From Bubalus kerabau (Eukaryota > Chordata > Mammalia > Artiodactyla > Bovidae), in contig NC_073628.1 in NCBI RefSeq assembly GCF_029407905.1, forward strand, positions 15,033,501 to 15,097,500: a DNA stretch of 64,000 nt, written 5' to 3'. The notes below the pieces were generated by a model. It was not told where the DNA came from and did not search any database. It saw only the letters and a list, made by a program, of their open reading frames with translations. This document shows positions 22,351-33,429 of this stretch, one piece after another. The position numbers and the translations under genes were made by a program. Position 1 is the stretch's first letter. The number at the start of each line of letters is the position of its first letter.

Positions 22351-22530
22351 AGATGTCACCTTCCAATACAGTGTGTGCAGGTTTGATCCCTGGTTCAGGA
22401 GCTGAGATCCCACACACCTTTCAGCCAAGAAACCAAAACATAAAACAGAAGCAATATTATAACAAACTCAAATAAAGATTTAAAAAGGTTCACAGGGAAA
22501 GAATCTTTAAAAAAAATAAATTAAAAAGAT
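22351..22530 (+). mobile_element. CHR-type SINE body, continued
   Basis: B-box caggtttgatccctggttca, then gctgagatcccacacacc, the characteristic acataaaacagaagcaat, and an A-rich 3' end. Confidence 0.88.
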
Positions 22531-22764
22531 AAAATGAATGTGATTTTACTCAAAATCACAAAAGTAAAATTGGTGCCCTGAGAAGATGAGCTGTGTGTAC
22601 TCTGTGATTGTTTCCTAGACACACCCAGGTACTTCATGGACTTGAGAAGAGAAGAAACTGTAAATTCCATCTGAAAATATAATTTTAACATCTAAGAGAA
22701 TTTCTTTTTATGCATTCTGGTTTCTTACTAAGAATGTAAAAGGGAAAAGAACCAAGCTCATGGT

Positions 22765-22970
22765 GACAGTCTCCACTTAGTTCCCAGCCGACAGCACCAC
22801 CTTGCCAAGCATGTAGCTGAGCCACCCTGGAGGGACTATTCCAGCCCCAACTGATGCATGTGCAGTAGAAATCAGGTGTTTAAATGAGCCCTGCCCAAGC
22901 TGAAGGTCCGTAAACAAAATCAAACAATGCTGTTTAAGCCACTAATCTATGGGGGTATTTGTATTACATT
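22765..22970 (+). repeat. MaLR (MLT1-like) LTR fragment
   Basis: LTR 3'-part landmarks: cttagttcccagccgacagc, gtagctgagccaccctggag, ttccagccccaactgatg, then gctgtttaagccactaatct. It is an old non-autonomous LTR relic with no coding sequence. Confidence 0.55.
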
Positions 22971-22995
22971 ACAATAGATAGCGAACAATGACCAA

Positions 22996-23196
22996 CAAGG
23001 ACTTCCCTGGTGGCTCAGACTGTAAAGCGTCTGTCTACAATGCGGGAGACCCCGGTTCAATCCCTGGGTTGGGAAGATCCCCCGGAGGAAATGGCAACCC
23101 ACTCCAGGACTATTGCCTGGAAAATCCCATGGACAGAGCAGCCTGGTAGGCTACAGTCCACGGGGTCGGACAAGACTGAGGGGCTTCACTCACTTC
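22996..23196 (+). mobile_element. Bov-tA SINE with 25-bp TSD
   Basis: Full SINE (acttccctggtggctcag ... cacggggtcggacaagact). The flanks 22971-22995 and 23197-23221 match at 24 of 25 bases (core acaatagatag), a long TSD. Confidence 0.95.
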
Positions 23197-23221
23197 ACAA
23201 TAGATAGCCAACAATGACCAA

Positions 23222-24060
23222 AGAGCTTGGAACAGATATTTCACAAAGGAAGATACACAAAGGACCAATAAGTACAAGAAAAGACTAACATCATTAGTCA
23301 TCAGGGAGATAAACATTAAAACCACAGAAGATATCACTATACATCCATTAGGATGGCTAAAATTTAAAAAATAAAGTAAAAACTGACTTAGACCATGTGC
23401 TGGTAAGGATACAGAGGAACTGAAATGAATGCTCACACTTTGCTGAAGGCAAATGGTACAACCACTTCCAAAAATAGACAGTTTTTTAAAGACTAAAATT
23501 TAAACCAGCAAGTTCACCCCTAAATATTTACCCAAGAGAAATGAAAACATATGTCCACCAAAAATGTACACAAGAATGTTCCCAGAAACTTTTATCATGA
23601 CAGCCCAACTGGATACAGTCCAAATATCTATCAACTAGAGAATGGACACACAAATCGTGGTATTACAGAGTAGTAAATACAACTAAATACAATAAAAAGG
23701 AATAAACTATTGATACAAGCAATAACATCAATGAACCTAAAAATGATGACAGTCAAGATATCCCTGGTGGTTCAGTGGTCGGGCCTTCCCCTTCCAATGC
23801 AGATGACATGGGTTTGATCCCTGGTTGGGGAACTAAGATCCCATATGTCTCTAGGCTAAGAAACCAAAATATAAAACAGAAGCAACATTGTAACAAATTT
23901 AATAAAGACTTTAAAAATGGTCCACATCCAAAAAATTCTTAAAAAATACAATAATGAGGGAAGGAGATCAGATACATAATGATGCCTACTTTCTAAGTCC
24001 ACTTATATGATATTCAAGGCTAGGCAAAACTAATTTAGTAAGTAGTTTAAAATCATGATT
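23222..24060 (+). mobile_element. Old L1M ORF2 3' region, sense
   Basis: Landmarks: atcattagtcatcagggaga, accacttccaaaaatagaca, acaagaatgttcccagaaac, tcaactagagaatgg. After the SINE at 23757-23949 the 3' part continues (aggctaggcaaaactaat). No open frame survives. Confidence 0.7.
23757..23949 (+). mobile_element. CHR-type tRNA SINE
   Basis: tccctggtggttcagtggtc, B-box gggtttgatccctggttgg, the acataaaacag-like and gtaacaaatttaataaagac body, and an A-rich end ccacatccaaaaaattc. Confidence 0.88.
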
Positions 24061-24299
24061 CTGTCTGAGACAATCGGGTTTCTAGAACTTGTGATCTTAA
24101 CCATGATGCTATATCTGTAAATCCATGGATAAAAATTTTGAAGAAGATAATGATTTAACATGTTATATGAGTGGTGAGGTTCTGGGGAAGAGGGAATAAT
24201 TAAGAGATAATTGAGGAGAAATGAAATAGAACTTTGTTTTTGCTCTCTCTATATATCTGGTTACTTCAAAATTTTAAAATGAGCGTGTGTAATATTAAA

Positions 24300-24450
24300 A
24301 AAATTTTTTTGAGTGTAATTTACTTATAGTAAAATGCACAAGTCATAAGTGTATATTTTGGTGAATTTTGTGACAAATTTACATCCATGTAAATGACACC
24401 TCGATGTCACCATCGCCCAGAGGTAACCACTCTTCTAACTGAATGCCAGA
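24300..24450 (-). repeat. L1M-like 3' end, antisense
   Basis: The series gtgtaatttacttatagtaa, catccatgtaaatgacacc and caccatcgcccag resembles antisense old-L1 3' sequence. Weak. Confidence 0.4.
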
Positions 24451-24662
24451 ACAAAGGTGAGCACAATTAGAAGAAAATGGCACAATCTAGCATTCAACAT
24501 TATAAAACTTCACAATGCATGGCATCAAGTAAAAGTGATCAGGTATGCAAAAACATAGAAATACATGGCTCATACCAGGAAACAGTCAATAAATAGAGGC
24601 AGAATCAGAAAGGACAGAAATTAGAACACAAAGACTTTAAAACAGCTATTATAAATATGCTT

Positions 24663-24938
24663 GCTGCTGCTACTGCTAAGTCGCTTCAGTCGTGTCCGAC
24701 TCTGTGTGACCCCATAGATGGCGGCCCACCAGGCTCCCCCGTCCCTGGGATTCTCCAGGCAAGAACACTGGAGTGGGTTGCCATTTCCTTCTCCAATGCA
24801 TGAAAGCGAAAAGTGAAAGTGAAGTCGCTCAGTCGTGTCTGACTCTTCGCGACCCCGTGGTCTGCAGCCTACCAGGCTCCTCCATCCATGGGATTTTCCA
24901 GGCAAGAGTACTGGAGTGGGGTGCCATTGCCTTCTCCA
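24663..24938 (-). mobile_element. BovA2 SINE, antisense, with TSD
   Basis: Two BovA bodies are joined by the linker gcgaaaagtgaaagtgaagt, with an (AGC)n-type tail seen as gctgctgctactgctaagtc. The 12-bp TSD ataaatatgctt lies at 24651-24662 and 24939-24950. Confidence 0.96.
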
Positions 24939-25748
24939 ATAAATATGCTTAATATGCTCAAAAAGAAGTGGGAAACATGAATATGATGAGAAGCCAAAAG
25001 AAAGATTTTTAAAAGAGAAAGAGGCTGAAATGGAATTTCTAAAGATGAAAATTAAATCATCTGAAACAAAGAATATACTGACTAGATAACGAGCTGATTA
25101 GATGCTATAGAAGAACAGATCAGGAAACAATTAGAAAACACAGTTATAGAAAATGTCTAAATGAAGTACAGGAAAGATTGACAAAAAAATAAAACAATAT
25201 ATAGCACCTGTGGAAAAATATCAAAAAACTCTACTTGTAAAATTAGAGCCCCAGAGAGGAAGAGAGATATGTGAAGAAATAATAATAACAGTTATAAGTT
25301 TATCCAAATGTAGTGAAGATAAGCCCATATGCCAAAAAAAAAAAAAAAAGTGGAACCCAAGCAGAAAAAAATATAAATAAAGAAAACCATGCCAAAGTAA
25401 TTACAAGTTGCTAACAAAACAGAGGTTAAAAAAAAATCTTCAAAGCAATCATAGATAAAAGGTAAATTACAGAGTAATACAGACAAACGCAACAGCAGAA
25501 TTCTTGTGATAAAATATGCAAGCCAAAATAAAAGAGAGAAACATCTTAAAATGTTGAAGGAAACTGTTATCATAGAATTGTATCCCCAGGAAAACTATCT
25601 TTTAAAAATGAAGACAAAATAGAGAATATTAGAGATGGAAAAAATATTTCACATAAATCAAAGCTGAAGGGATCCATCAACAACAGATCTACATGAAAGA
25701 TATTTTAAAAAAAACAAAAAAGTTTTCACACACTAATGAAAAATCGGA

Positions 25749-25868
25749 GGGACTTCCCTGGTAGTCCAGTGGTTAAGACTCCAAGCTTCCATTGAAGGGG
25801 CGTGGGTCCAATCCCTGGTTGGGGAACTAAGATCCCACATGCTGCATGACGCAGACAAAAGAAAAAGC
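25749..25868 (+). mobile_element. CHR-type tRNA SINE, short
   Basis: gggacttccctggtagtcca, B-box-like gggtccaatccctggttgg, then gatcccacatgctgcatgac and an A-rich end. Confidence 0.88.
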
Positions 25869-25924
25869 AGAGATTGTCAGATTGGATTTCAAAAGCAAGA
25901 CGCCTATAAGACATTCTTTCATAT

Positions 25925-26151
25925 GCACATGTGCTGCATCCTAAGTTGCTCAGTCGTGTCCGACTCTTTGCAACCCTTTGCACTGTAGCCCACTAGGCTC
26001 CTCTGTCCACGGCATTCTCCAGGCAAGAATACTGGAGTGCCTTGCCTTTTCCTTCTCCAGAAGATCCTCCTGACCCAAGGATCGAAACTGAGTCTCTTAT
26101 GTCTCCCACATTGGCAGGAAGTTTCTTTAGTACTGAGCCACCTGGGAAGCC
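25925..26151 (-). mobile_element. Bov-tA SINE, antisense, with TSD
   Basis: Antisense body gttgctcagtcgtgtccgac through ggatcgaaactgagtctctt to the head gagccacctgggaagcc. The 11-bp TSD cattctttcat lies at 25912-25922 and 26152-26162. Confidence 0.95.
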
Positions 26152-26810
26152 CATTCTTTCATGTATAAAGATATTTTTTAAAAAGTTAAAACTAAGAGTA
26201 TGGAAAACTAGTACCATGCAAAAACTAATAAACGGAAATCTGGAGTGACTATAATATCAGACAAAGTGCAGTTGTGGCAGGGATCACTCTACAGTATATA
26301 CAGAGGTTGAATTATACATGCTGTACACATGACATTTTTATAATAATACTAATAAAAAGGATAATCCATCCAGCAACAGCAGAAAACAAAATCTTTTCAA
26401 ATGTACACACAACATTCACAAAGAAAAGACCATATTCTGGATCATAAAACATGTCTCAGTAAATTTAAGGGAATTTAAATCATATGAAGTATGTTTTCTG
26501 ATCATAACAAAATTAAAAATAAAAATTAATACCAAAAAGATTCCTGGAAAATCCACAAACCTTTAGAAAATAAATAACTCAAGACAAAACTTAATCGTAA
26601 GAGAAATTAGAGAACACTATGAACCAAAACAAAAATGAAAATATATCAAAATGTGTGGGATGCAGCCAAAGCAGTACTTAGAGGGGAATTTATAACTTTA
26701 AGCGCTTGTATTTGAAAAAGTCTCAAATCAGTTATCTAAGTTTCCATCCTAAGAAACTACAAAAGAAAGAGCAAATAAATATAAAGCCCATATGAAACTT
26801 ATACCTCAAT

Positions 26811-27187
26811 CAGATCAGATCAGATCAGATCAGTCGCTCAGTCGTGTCTGACTCTTTGCGACCCCATGAATTGCAGCACACCAGGCCTCCCTGTCCATCA
26901 CCAACTCCCGGAGTTCACTCAGACTCACGTCCATCGAGTCAGTGATGCCATCCAGCCATCTCATCCTCTGTCGTCCCCTTCTCCTCTTGCCCCCAATCCC
27001 TCCCAGCATCAGAGTCTTTTCCAATGAGTCAACTCTTCGCATGAGGTGGCCAAAGTACTGTAGTTTCAGCTTTAGCATCATTCCTTCCAAAGAAATCCCA
27101 GGGCTGATCTCCTTCAGAATGGACTGGTTGGATCTCCTTGCAGTCCAAGGGACTCTCAAGAGTCTTCTCCAACACCACAGTTCAATA
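26811..27187 (-). mobile_element. BovB LINE 3' end, antisense
   Basis: The minus strand encodes an open C-terminal BovB stretch of 109 codons (26830-27159; RVPWTARRSNQ, LQYFGHLMRRVDSLEKTL, WLDGITDSMDVSLSELREL). The 3' tail on the plus strand is a gatca repeat rather than the usual acTGA-type repeat. It looks like a recent copy because the frame is still open. Confidence 0.94.
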
Positions 27188-27394
27188 ACTCTGATAAAAA
27201 TTTCTTATTCTGTGTTGACTTTGACCTGATAGTTTATCTTAAATCATTTCTTTTTCCTGTTGCTTTTCTTTTCTTCATAGCTATAGATCTTTCTTAGAAA
27301 TAACAGCCTTGTTGAAAAAAGCATATAATTATATACAAGGGCATACACAAGGAATTTCTGAGTTTTATGGTACAAATTGTGTCAATGAATGACC

Positions 27395-27475
27395 ATATAT
27401 TAAGCCCTTACCATCTGCCAATGCTTGCACATGTGTTGTTTCATTTAATAACCAGGCTATGGTGGATCCCTAGGG
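27395..27475 (-). repeat. MIR fragment, antisense
   Basis: taagcccttaccatctgcca, then tgtgttgtttcatttaataa, and gctatggtgg. Confidence 0.5.
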
Positions 27476-27705
27476 GATTTTGATGGCTTGATTTATGATC
27501 CCCCAAAACCGCCATTTAAACATTCATCTCCCGCAGAATTGTTGGATTTGGTTTGTTTTCTCTGTTTTGTGTGAATATTTTCATCACACAAGAAGCCATC
27601 TTGAAAAAGCCCCTCATAAATCTTGGTGTGTATGAGATCAACTGGCTTTAATGAATTATGAGATCAAGTAGAACCGGTCTGGAAAACAGCCAGCAGATTT
27701 AGAGA
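27476..27705. other. Unique sequence
   Basis: Nothing recognised. Confidence 0.4.
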
Positions 27706-27830
27706 CGAGATGGGGCAACCCACTGCAGCATCCTTGCCTGGAGAATCCCCATGGACAGAGGAGCCTGGCGGGGTACAGTCCATGGGGTCACAAAAAGTCG
27801 GACATGACTGAGCGACTAAGCACGGCACAA
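27706..27830 (+). mobile_element. Bov-tA SINE, 5'-truncated
   Basis: BovA body only: gcaacccactgcagcatcct to gagcgactaagcacggcaca. The tRNA head is absent. Confidence 0.92.
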
Positions 27831-28128
27831 GGTACAGAGCAGGGATGGCTTTACGTCCCTCTGAGTATTCCTCAGACTCAGTCCCTACATGATAAGACAA
27901 CAGTGAGCGAGGGAGGATGAAGGTGTGAAATGCAGAGCCCAGAGAGGACAGCACACCCCACTCCACACGCCCCAAGTGGTCAGGAGCCCACATTTTTCCC
28001 AGAAGTCCCAAGGTGTCTCCTCATCTCGTGCTAACTTACATTCAACTGTGGTGAACTTCCTCCCTGTGGGACAGCAGCTTCCCTTTCTTTGGTTCTGTTT
28101 GGGACACTGCTGTCTAGATTCATTAGGT

Positions 28129-28356
28129 GGGCTTCCTAGGTGACGCTAGTGGTAATGAACCCACCTGCCAAAACAGGAGATACAAGAGACACGGGTTCAA
28201 TCCCTGGGTCAGAAAGTTCCCCTGGAGGAGAGCATGGCAACCCACTGCAGTATTCTTGCCTGGAGAATCGCATGGACAGAGGAGCCCAGCGAGCCACAGT
28301 CCATGGGGTCGTACAGAGTCTGGCACGACTGAAGCAGCTTAGGACACACACACAGG
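28129..28356 (+). mobile_element. Bov-tA SINE, full length
   Basis: Head variant gggcttcctaggtgacgcta, B-box cgggttcaatccctgg, BovA body, and a short (AC)n tail at 28343-28354. Confidence 0.94.
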
Positions 28357-29939
28357 GAGCAGTTAGCGTGCTCACCCCAATATTAACAAACATCACAGAT
28401 CTACGCAGAGGAATTATTTGTTTACTGCTGAACTAATCAGAAGATATCACTACAGCTGTGGATCTTTCCCCGAATTAAAACGAGGGTTTGAGAATGATTC
28501 TTTTCAAAGGTCCATTCTAAATTATGGGGCTGTAATTCCATCTTGAAGGCTACTTGTGGGTCACGCTTCACTTCTCGTGGTTTATGACTTCAACCCAGGC
28601 CCTTGATGGAATTATAACCCAACAGGCACAGAGACTGCTATTTATCATCTGTTTATTTTACAACAGAGCATCTAGTATATTTTGGTTTTATGCTCCTGGA
28701 GAAGACAAGCAGGGAGGAGGAGATAAAAGAATTGAACCCAGGCTATAGCCATGTCCACCCAACTCTAAATCCTTGAGATAAAAAGGGAGACAACAGTCCA
28801 GACATGTTATCTCCACGTTAACAGATACCTGGAAGTCTCTTCTCTGGGTCACAGTGGAAATAAAACGTCCAAATGGCTGTTTGGTGTCTCTTCTGGGCTG
28901 AGCAGCAGAGCTCAGCAGGCAGACAAGAGGGTGGCCATCCCGCCTCCCTCCTCTCCACCCCACTGCCGCCTCTGTCTGCTCTATGCACAACAAGCTCTTA
29001 GGCGGGCGGCTGCAAGTGCACAAAAAGCTGGGTCAGGGATCAGGCAGGGTCACTGGGCGCTCAGGCCTTGGATTTGGCCGCTGGTCCCCGCGGTGTGCTG
29101 GGCGTGGACACCCCTTTCTCTTTCCATGCTGTCCCCAGGCTCTACCGCACACTTGGCCCTGGGCCTTGGCAAACCTTCTAATTTGCTGCATAATTAATGT
29201 AACAGTGATTCAAGGCAGAAAGGCTTCTGGGACTAATTAGTGACCTGAATCTCCATGGTAGCTTGCATTCCATTCTTATCAGTGCCGGGAAGAGCTGCAC
29301 TCCCTGAAACAATGTCTCCCACTTACGACTGCGACACAGCCAAGAGGCAAAGATCATTTTCCCTTTCAGTGTGCACAGATTCCAGCAGTATGTGATCACG
29401 TCCCACGGGGGCTGCACTTCCCCTGGAAGAGCCTCACCGAAGTAGTCGCTCGTGAACTTTCAGGTTTCTATGTGGGCCTGGAGAGCTGTCGTCGCAGGTG
29501 GAGAAATAAAGACAGTCAGCAAGAGCTCGCTGACCATCCACAGAATGGACAGCATTGTTCTGGGGGTTGGAGAAGCTTGAATGAGAATGGAGGCCTCACT
29601 CTCTTCCCAGAGACCTTGTAGTAGGATAATAAAGCCCACAGTGATGAGAATAGATGACCTGTGCGTTCTCCTTCCTAACTTGATCCCCCGTTTGTCTGAG
29701 CTTGCATGGCTCCCAGTGTACCAGTGTTCAAAGTCAGAGTGACCTCAGCCCAGGAAAGTCAGGGGCACCGCAGCAGGGATGGCCTCACTGCCTCCCCCGC
29801 CCCCGCCAGCTTCCTGGAGCTCCTCACCCCCATCAGAACCACTGCATTTCAGCTCACTTGCTCAGGCCCAGCCTCATGAAGCCTAGAGTCAGCAAGTTGT
29901 GGACATGGATAGTGGGCCAATCCAGTCTGACCACTCCTT
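28357..29939. other. Unique sequence, possible conserved element
   Basis: About 1.6 kb without recognised repeats. The segment 29160-29260 has clustered homeodomain-type cores (taattaatg, actaattag), discussed under findings. No exon is recognisable. Confidence 0.45.
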
Positions 29940-30083
29940 CAATTTACGTACACATGTGGTCCATGGCTGCTTTCACGTGACAATGGCAGAGTTTAATAAT
30001 AGTTGCAACAAGCATGGCATGACCCACAAGTCCTACAACATTTACTGTTCAATCCTTTGCAGAAAAGTTTGCTGACCCCTGCT
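29940..30083 (-). repeat. hAT-type non-autonomous DNA transposon fragment
   Basis: The right end reads aaaagtttgctgacccctg, the antisense of the familiar TIR that begins caggggtcggcaaac. Internal ggctgctttcacgtgacaat and acatttactgttcaatcctt fit. The left end is missing. I cannot name the family with confidence. Confidence 0.6.
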
Positions 30084-30244
30084 CTAGACCATCCAAAACC
30101 ACCCAGCAGGTGGGTGACCTTGGCTTCAGTCTTAGTGTCTTAGAATTCTTTTTTTAGGAGTGAGCTATGGACCAAACCAAGAACAATGACTTTAACAAAA
30201 TGTATCACTTTCAGCCTCTACTCACGATTACTCAGTGACCAAGT

Positions 30245-30475
30245 GCCTGTTTGATAAACACGTAGGTGCTACTTACTATACGTCAGGCACTACTCTAAGC
30301 CCTATACCTCTGTGAACTCTTTTCGTCCTTACTATCACCCTATCAAGTGGGCATCACCCCCCCGCCCACCATTCACAGATGAGGAAACTAAGATGCAGAG
30401 TGGCTATGTTACCCACAGCTATAAAACTAATAGCAAGTGACAGAGCCAGGATTTGAACCCAGGAAGCCTTCAAGT
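30245..30475 (-). repeat. MIR SINE, antisense, well preserved
   Basis: Nearly the whole MIR is legible: acgtcaggcactactctaag, atgaggaaactaagatgcag, gtgacagagccaggatttga, acccaggaagcc. It is the best-preserved MIR in the window. Confidence 0.85.
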
Positions 30476-30676
30476 TCATTCAGACAAACCAGGACCTTCA
30501 AGTTCATTCAGCAAACTTGCCAGTCAGAGCGTGTTTTTATGACATTCCCCAAAGTTGGGGTTGTAACATCTAGGCTGGATCTTTATGGGCTAATCAAATT
30601 TTCAGTGTCAAATATATTACTATAATTCAATGTTGGTAAGGGTGAAATGAGATGGGTAGTTTGGTACATTTTATAT

Positions 30677-30838
30677 CAGTTCAGTTGCTCAGTCGTGTCC
30701 GACTCTTTGTGACCCCATGGATTGAAGCACACCAGACTTCCCTGTCCATCACCAACTCCCTGAGCTTGCTCAAATTCATGTCCATCGAGTTGGTGATGCC
30801 ATGCAATCATCTTATCCTCTGTTGTCCCCTTCTCCTCC
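30677..30838 (-). mobile_element. BovB LINE 3' end, antisense, short
   Basis: gttcagttgctcagtcgtgt to ccccttctcctcc on the plus strand. It stops abruptly where an L1 TSD begins. Confidence 0.92.
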
Positions 30839-30866
30839 TTTTATATAGATTTCTCTCTATATTTTT

Positions 30867-31396
30867 AAAATTAATTTGTTTATTTTAATTGGAGGCTAAT
30901 TACTTTACAATATTGTAGTGGTTTTTGCCATACATTGACATGAATCAGCCATAGGTGTACATTTGTTCCTCATCCTGACCCTCCCTCCCACCTCCCTCCC
31001 CATCCCATTCCTCAGGGTCATCCCAGTGGATCAGACCTGAGCACCCTGTCTCATGCATCGAACCTGGACTGGCAATTTATTTCACATATGATAATATACG
31101 TGTTTCATTGCTATTCTCTCAAATCATTCCACCCTTGCCTTCTCTCACAGAGTCCAAAAGTCTGTTCTTTACATCTGTGTCTCTTTTGCTGCCTCATATA
31201 TAGGGTCATCATTACCGTCTTTCTGAATTCCATATATATGCGTTAATATACTATATTGGTGGTGTTTTTCTGACTTACTTCACTCTGTATAATAGGCTCC
31301 AGTTTCATCCACCTCATTAGAACTGATTCAAATGCATTCTTTTTAATAGCTGAGCAATATTCCATTGTGTATATGTACCACAGCTCTCTCTATATG
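30867..31396 (-). mobile_element. Ruminant L1 3' end, antisense, with TSD
   Basis: On the plus strand: tail-derived T/A-rich start, ttggaggctaattactttac, catgaatcagccataggtgt, ccctccctcccacctccc, up to tgagcaatattccattgtg and gtaccacagctctctc. It is flanked by about 28-bp near-identical segments (30839-30866 and 31397-31424; core atatagatttctc). Confidence 0.9.
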
Positions 31397-31539
31397 TTTT
31401 TATATAGATTTCTCCTATATTTTATATAGATTTGTAAATTGATTTTGGAAGAGAATTTTATTATGTTGCTCAAGTGTATTAAAAAGGATTAGGTCCCCAG
31501 TCTATGTTTAACTAATAACCCAACACACAGAGAAAGCTT

Positions 31540-32330
31540 TCCAAGCTATGATATTTATTGTGACAATATTTGTCACATGGAAAAATTGGGACATAGATGG
31601 GGAAACAGTGGAAACAGTGTCAGACTTTATTTTTGGGGGCTCCAAAATCACTGCAGATGGTGACTGCAGCCATGAAATTAAAAGATGCTTACTCCTTGGA
31701 AGGAAAGTTATGACCAACCTAGACAGCATATTGAAAAGCAGAGACATTACTTTGCCAACAAAGGTCCGTCTAGTCAAGGCCATGGTTTTTCCTGTGGTCA
31801 TGTATGGGTGTGAGAGTTGGACTGTGAAGAAAGCTGAGCGCCAAAGAATTGATGCTTTTGAACTGTAGTGTTGGAGAAGACTCTTGAGAGCCCCTTGGAC
31901 TGCAAGGAGATCCAACCAGTCCATCCTAAAGGAGATCAGTCCTGGGTGTTCTTTGGAAGGAATGATGCTGAAGCTGAAACTCCAATACTTTGGCCACCTC
32001 ATGCAAAGAGTTGACTCACTGGAAAAGACTCTGATGCTGGGAGGGATTGGAGGCAGGAGGAGAAGGGGACGACAGAGGATGAGATGGCTGGATGGCATCA
32101 CTGACTCGATGGACGTGAGTCTGAGTGAACTCTGGGAGTTGGTGATGGGACAGGGAGGCCTGGCGTGCTGCGATTCATGGGGTCGCAAAGAGTCGGACAC
32201 GACTGAGCAACTGAACTGAACTGAACTGATGCAATAGTAGGTAAATGGTTAAATGAACTCATGGACTATTATCTTACACAGCATAACTGTGTATATATGT
32301 AAAAAGAGACTAGAAAAACTATATAAATGT
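31540..32330 (+). repeat. Possible old L1M split by BovB
   Basis: The flanks of the next BovB (ttattgtgacaatatttgtc before; ggtaaatggttaaatgaact after) read like one old L1 ORF2 3' segment. Weak. Confidence 0.35.
31590..32229 (+). mobile_element. BovB LINE 3' end, sense
   Basis: From acatagatggggaaacagtg to the (ACTGA)n tail at about 32211-32229. It encodes two long pieces (31548-31868 and 31884-32219) separated by a single TAG at 31866, where related copies have TGG. Segments include GGSKITADGDCSHEIKR, PVVMYGCESWTVKKAE and RRRRGRQRMRWLDGITDSM. The 230-codon frame on the other strand is a shadow. Confidence 0.95.
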
Positions 32331-33429
32331 TTGTTGAATGAACTGAATAACAACAACAATTCCAGAATGTTCTCTACAGATCATATTTTCACTTGGGAAA
32401 AGAAGGACCCAAATTCAGTTTGGAAAATATGGTCACTGGAGAGTCATGTGGTCATGCAGTCATGAAATCTGGAAGTTTCTACCAATAGGTCACTTAACTG
32501 TTACACGGCTCTAATGGTTAAAGAAATCTGCCTTTTCAAACTTCCATCCATTCTCAGCAGGTTGGGAGGTGAGATGACCAGAACAAAACCTGTATAAACC
32601 ATGACAGATGTGTAAGATACTGCAGCCTTAACAGTTCTCCTAACAAAAGTGTCACGTGCTGATCGCTGTCACTGTTAATATGTGAAGTTATTTTTGAAAA
32701 TATTTTCTTTTTTGGCACTTCAGGCGGGGGCTTTCTATTTGCTCTTCTCCGGATCTGCCTTCCTCATCTGGAACTCGGATTTGCGGTTTAGAACTTGAGA
32801 CACTGTCCGTATTTCACAGTGCTTGAGTCTAAATATTCTTCCTCGTAACTGAAGGCAAATGACTGTTTTCTCCCTCTTCTTGCTGAGCGTTTTCCTGGAT
32901 TGTGTTTTTCACTGTTGACTGATGTTTTTTCCTTGTGTTTTGATGGGTGAAAGCCAAATGTACATGTTGCCAAGTGCAGCGTGGTTGGGATCCGGCAGGG
33001 CAGGGGGTGGGAAGGAAACCTTGCTCCTTGGATGATGGTGATGTTTGGGCACTATTATGAGTGATTTGCATACGTTCAGTGTGGGAGCTGGAGCTTAAGG
33101 GAATCTGACGGGGTGGGTGTGAGGCCGCTGGTCCATCCTGGGGGCTGGGGACTTGATCTGTGTTTGATTTCTGTGATGCTTTTTTTGGCATGACTCAGTG
33201 AGGGTGTGCATAGGTACCAAAGCTCTCAGGCTATTAAGAGGCATCTACTTTCAAAGTTACATATGTGCAAATTTCTAGTTATTCCTCCAGGTGAGTGTCA
33301 AATGGAACAAGTACAAAGACATACTTTTGGGATGTCATCAAGTATAATGAAGGATTCCCGGGTGAGTGACAGCTCATGTCTGGAAAAGCTGAAAGTTTCT
33401 GTTGGCCAAGGGAAATTTTTGTGATAAAG
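32331..33429. other. Unique sequence with minus-strand open frame
   Basis: No repeat is recognised. A 120-codon open frame (33191-32829, minus strand) starts at an ATG two codons after a TGA. It is rich in Ser, Gln, Lys and Pro and matches no family I know. The lack of splice or promoter context makes chance the default. Confidence 0.4.

Larger units (their letters stand above)
24451..26810 (+). mobile_element. Old L1M/HAL1-like LINE, sense, interrupted
   Basis: ORF1/5' region landmarks come first (ttaaaacagctattataaat, ggaaacatgaatatgatgag, ggaatttctaaagatgaaaa). ORF2 5' landmarks follow (agaaaagaccatattctgga, cataaaacatgtctcagtaa, tgtgggatgcagccaaagca, gcagtacttagaggggaatt). The copy is dead. 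Three young SINE insertions are listed separately. Confidence 0.68.

Noticed and set aside
31508..32200. 230-codon minus-strand open frame, longest in the window
   Set aside because: Antisense shadow of the BovB reverse-transcriptase end. BovB composition leaves this frame open in many copies (also 15081-15593 and 33815-34183).
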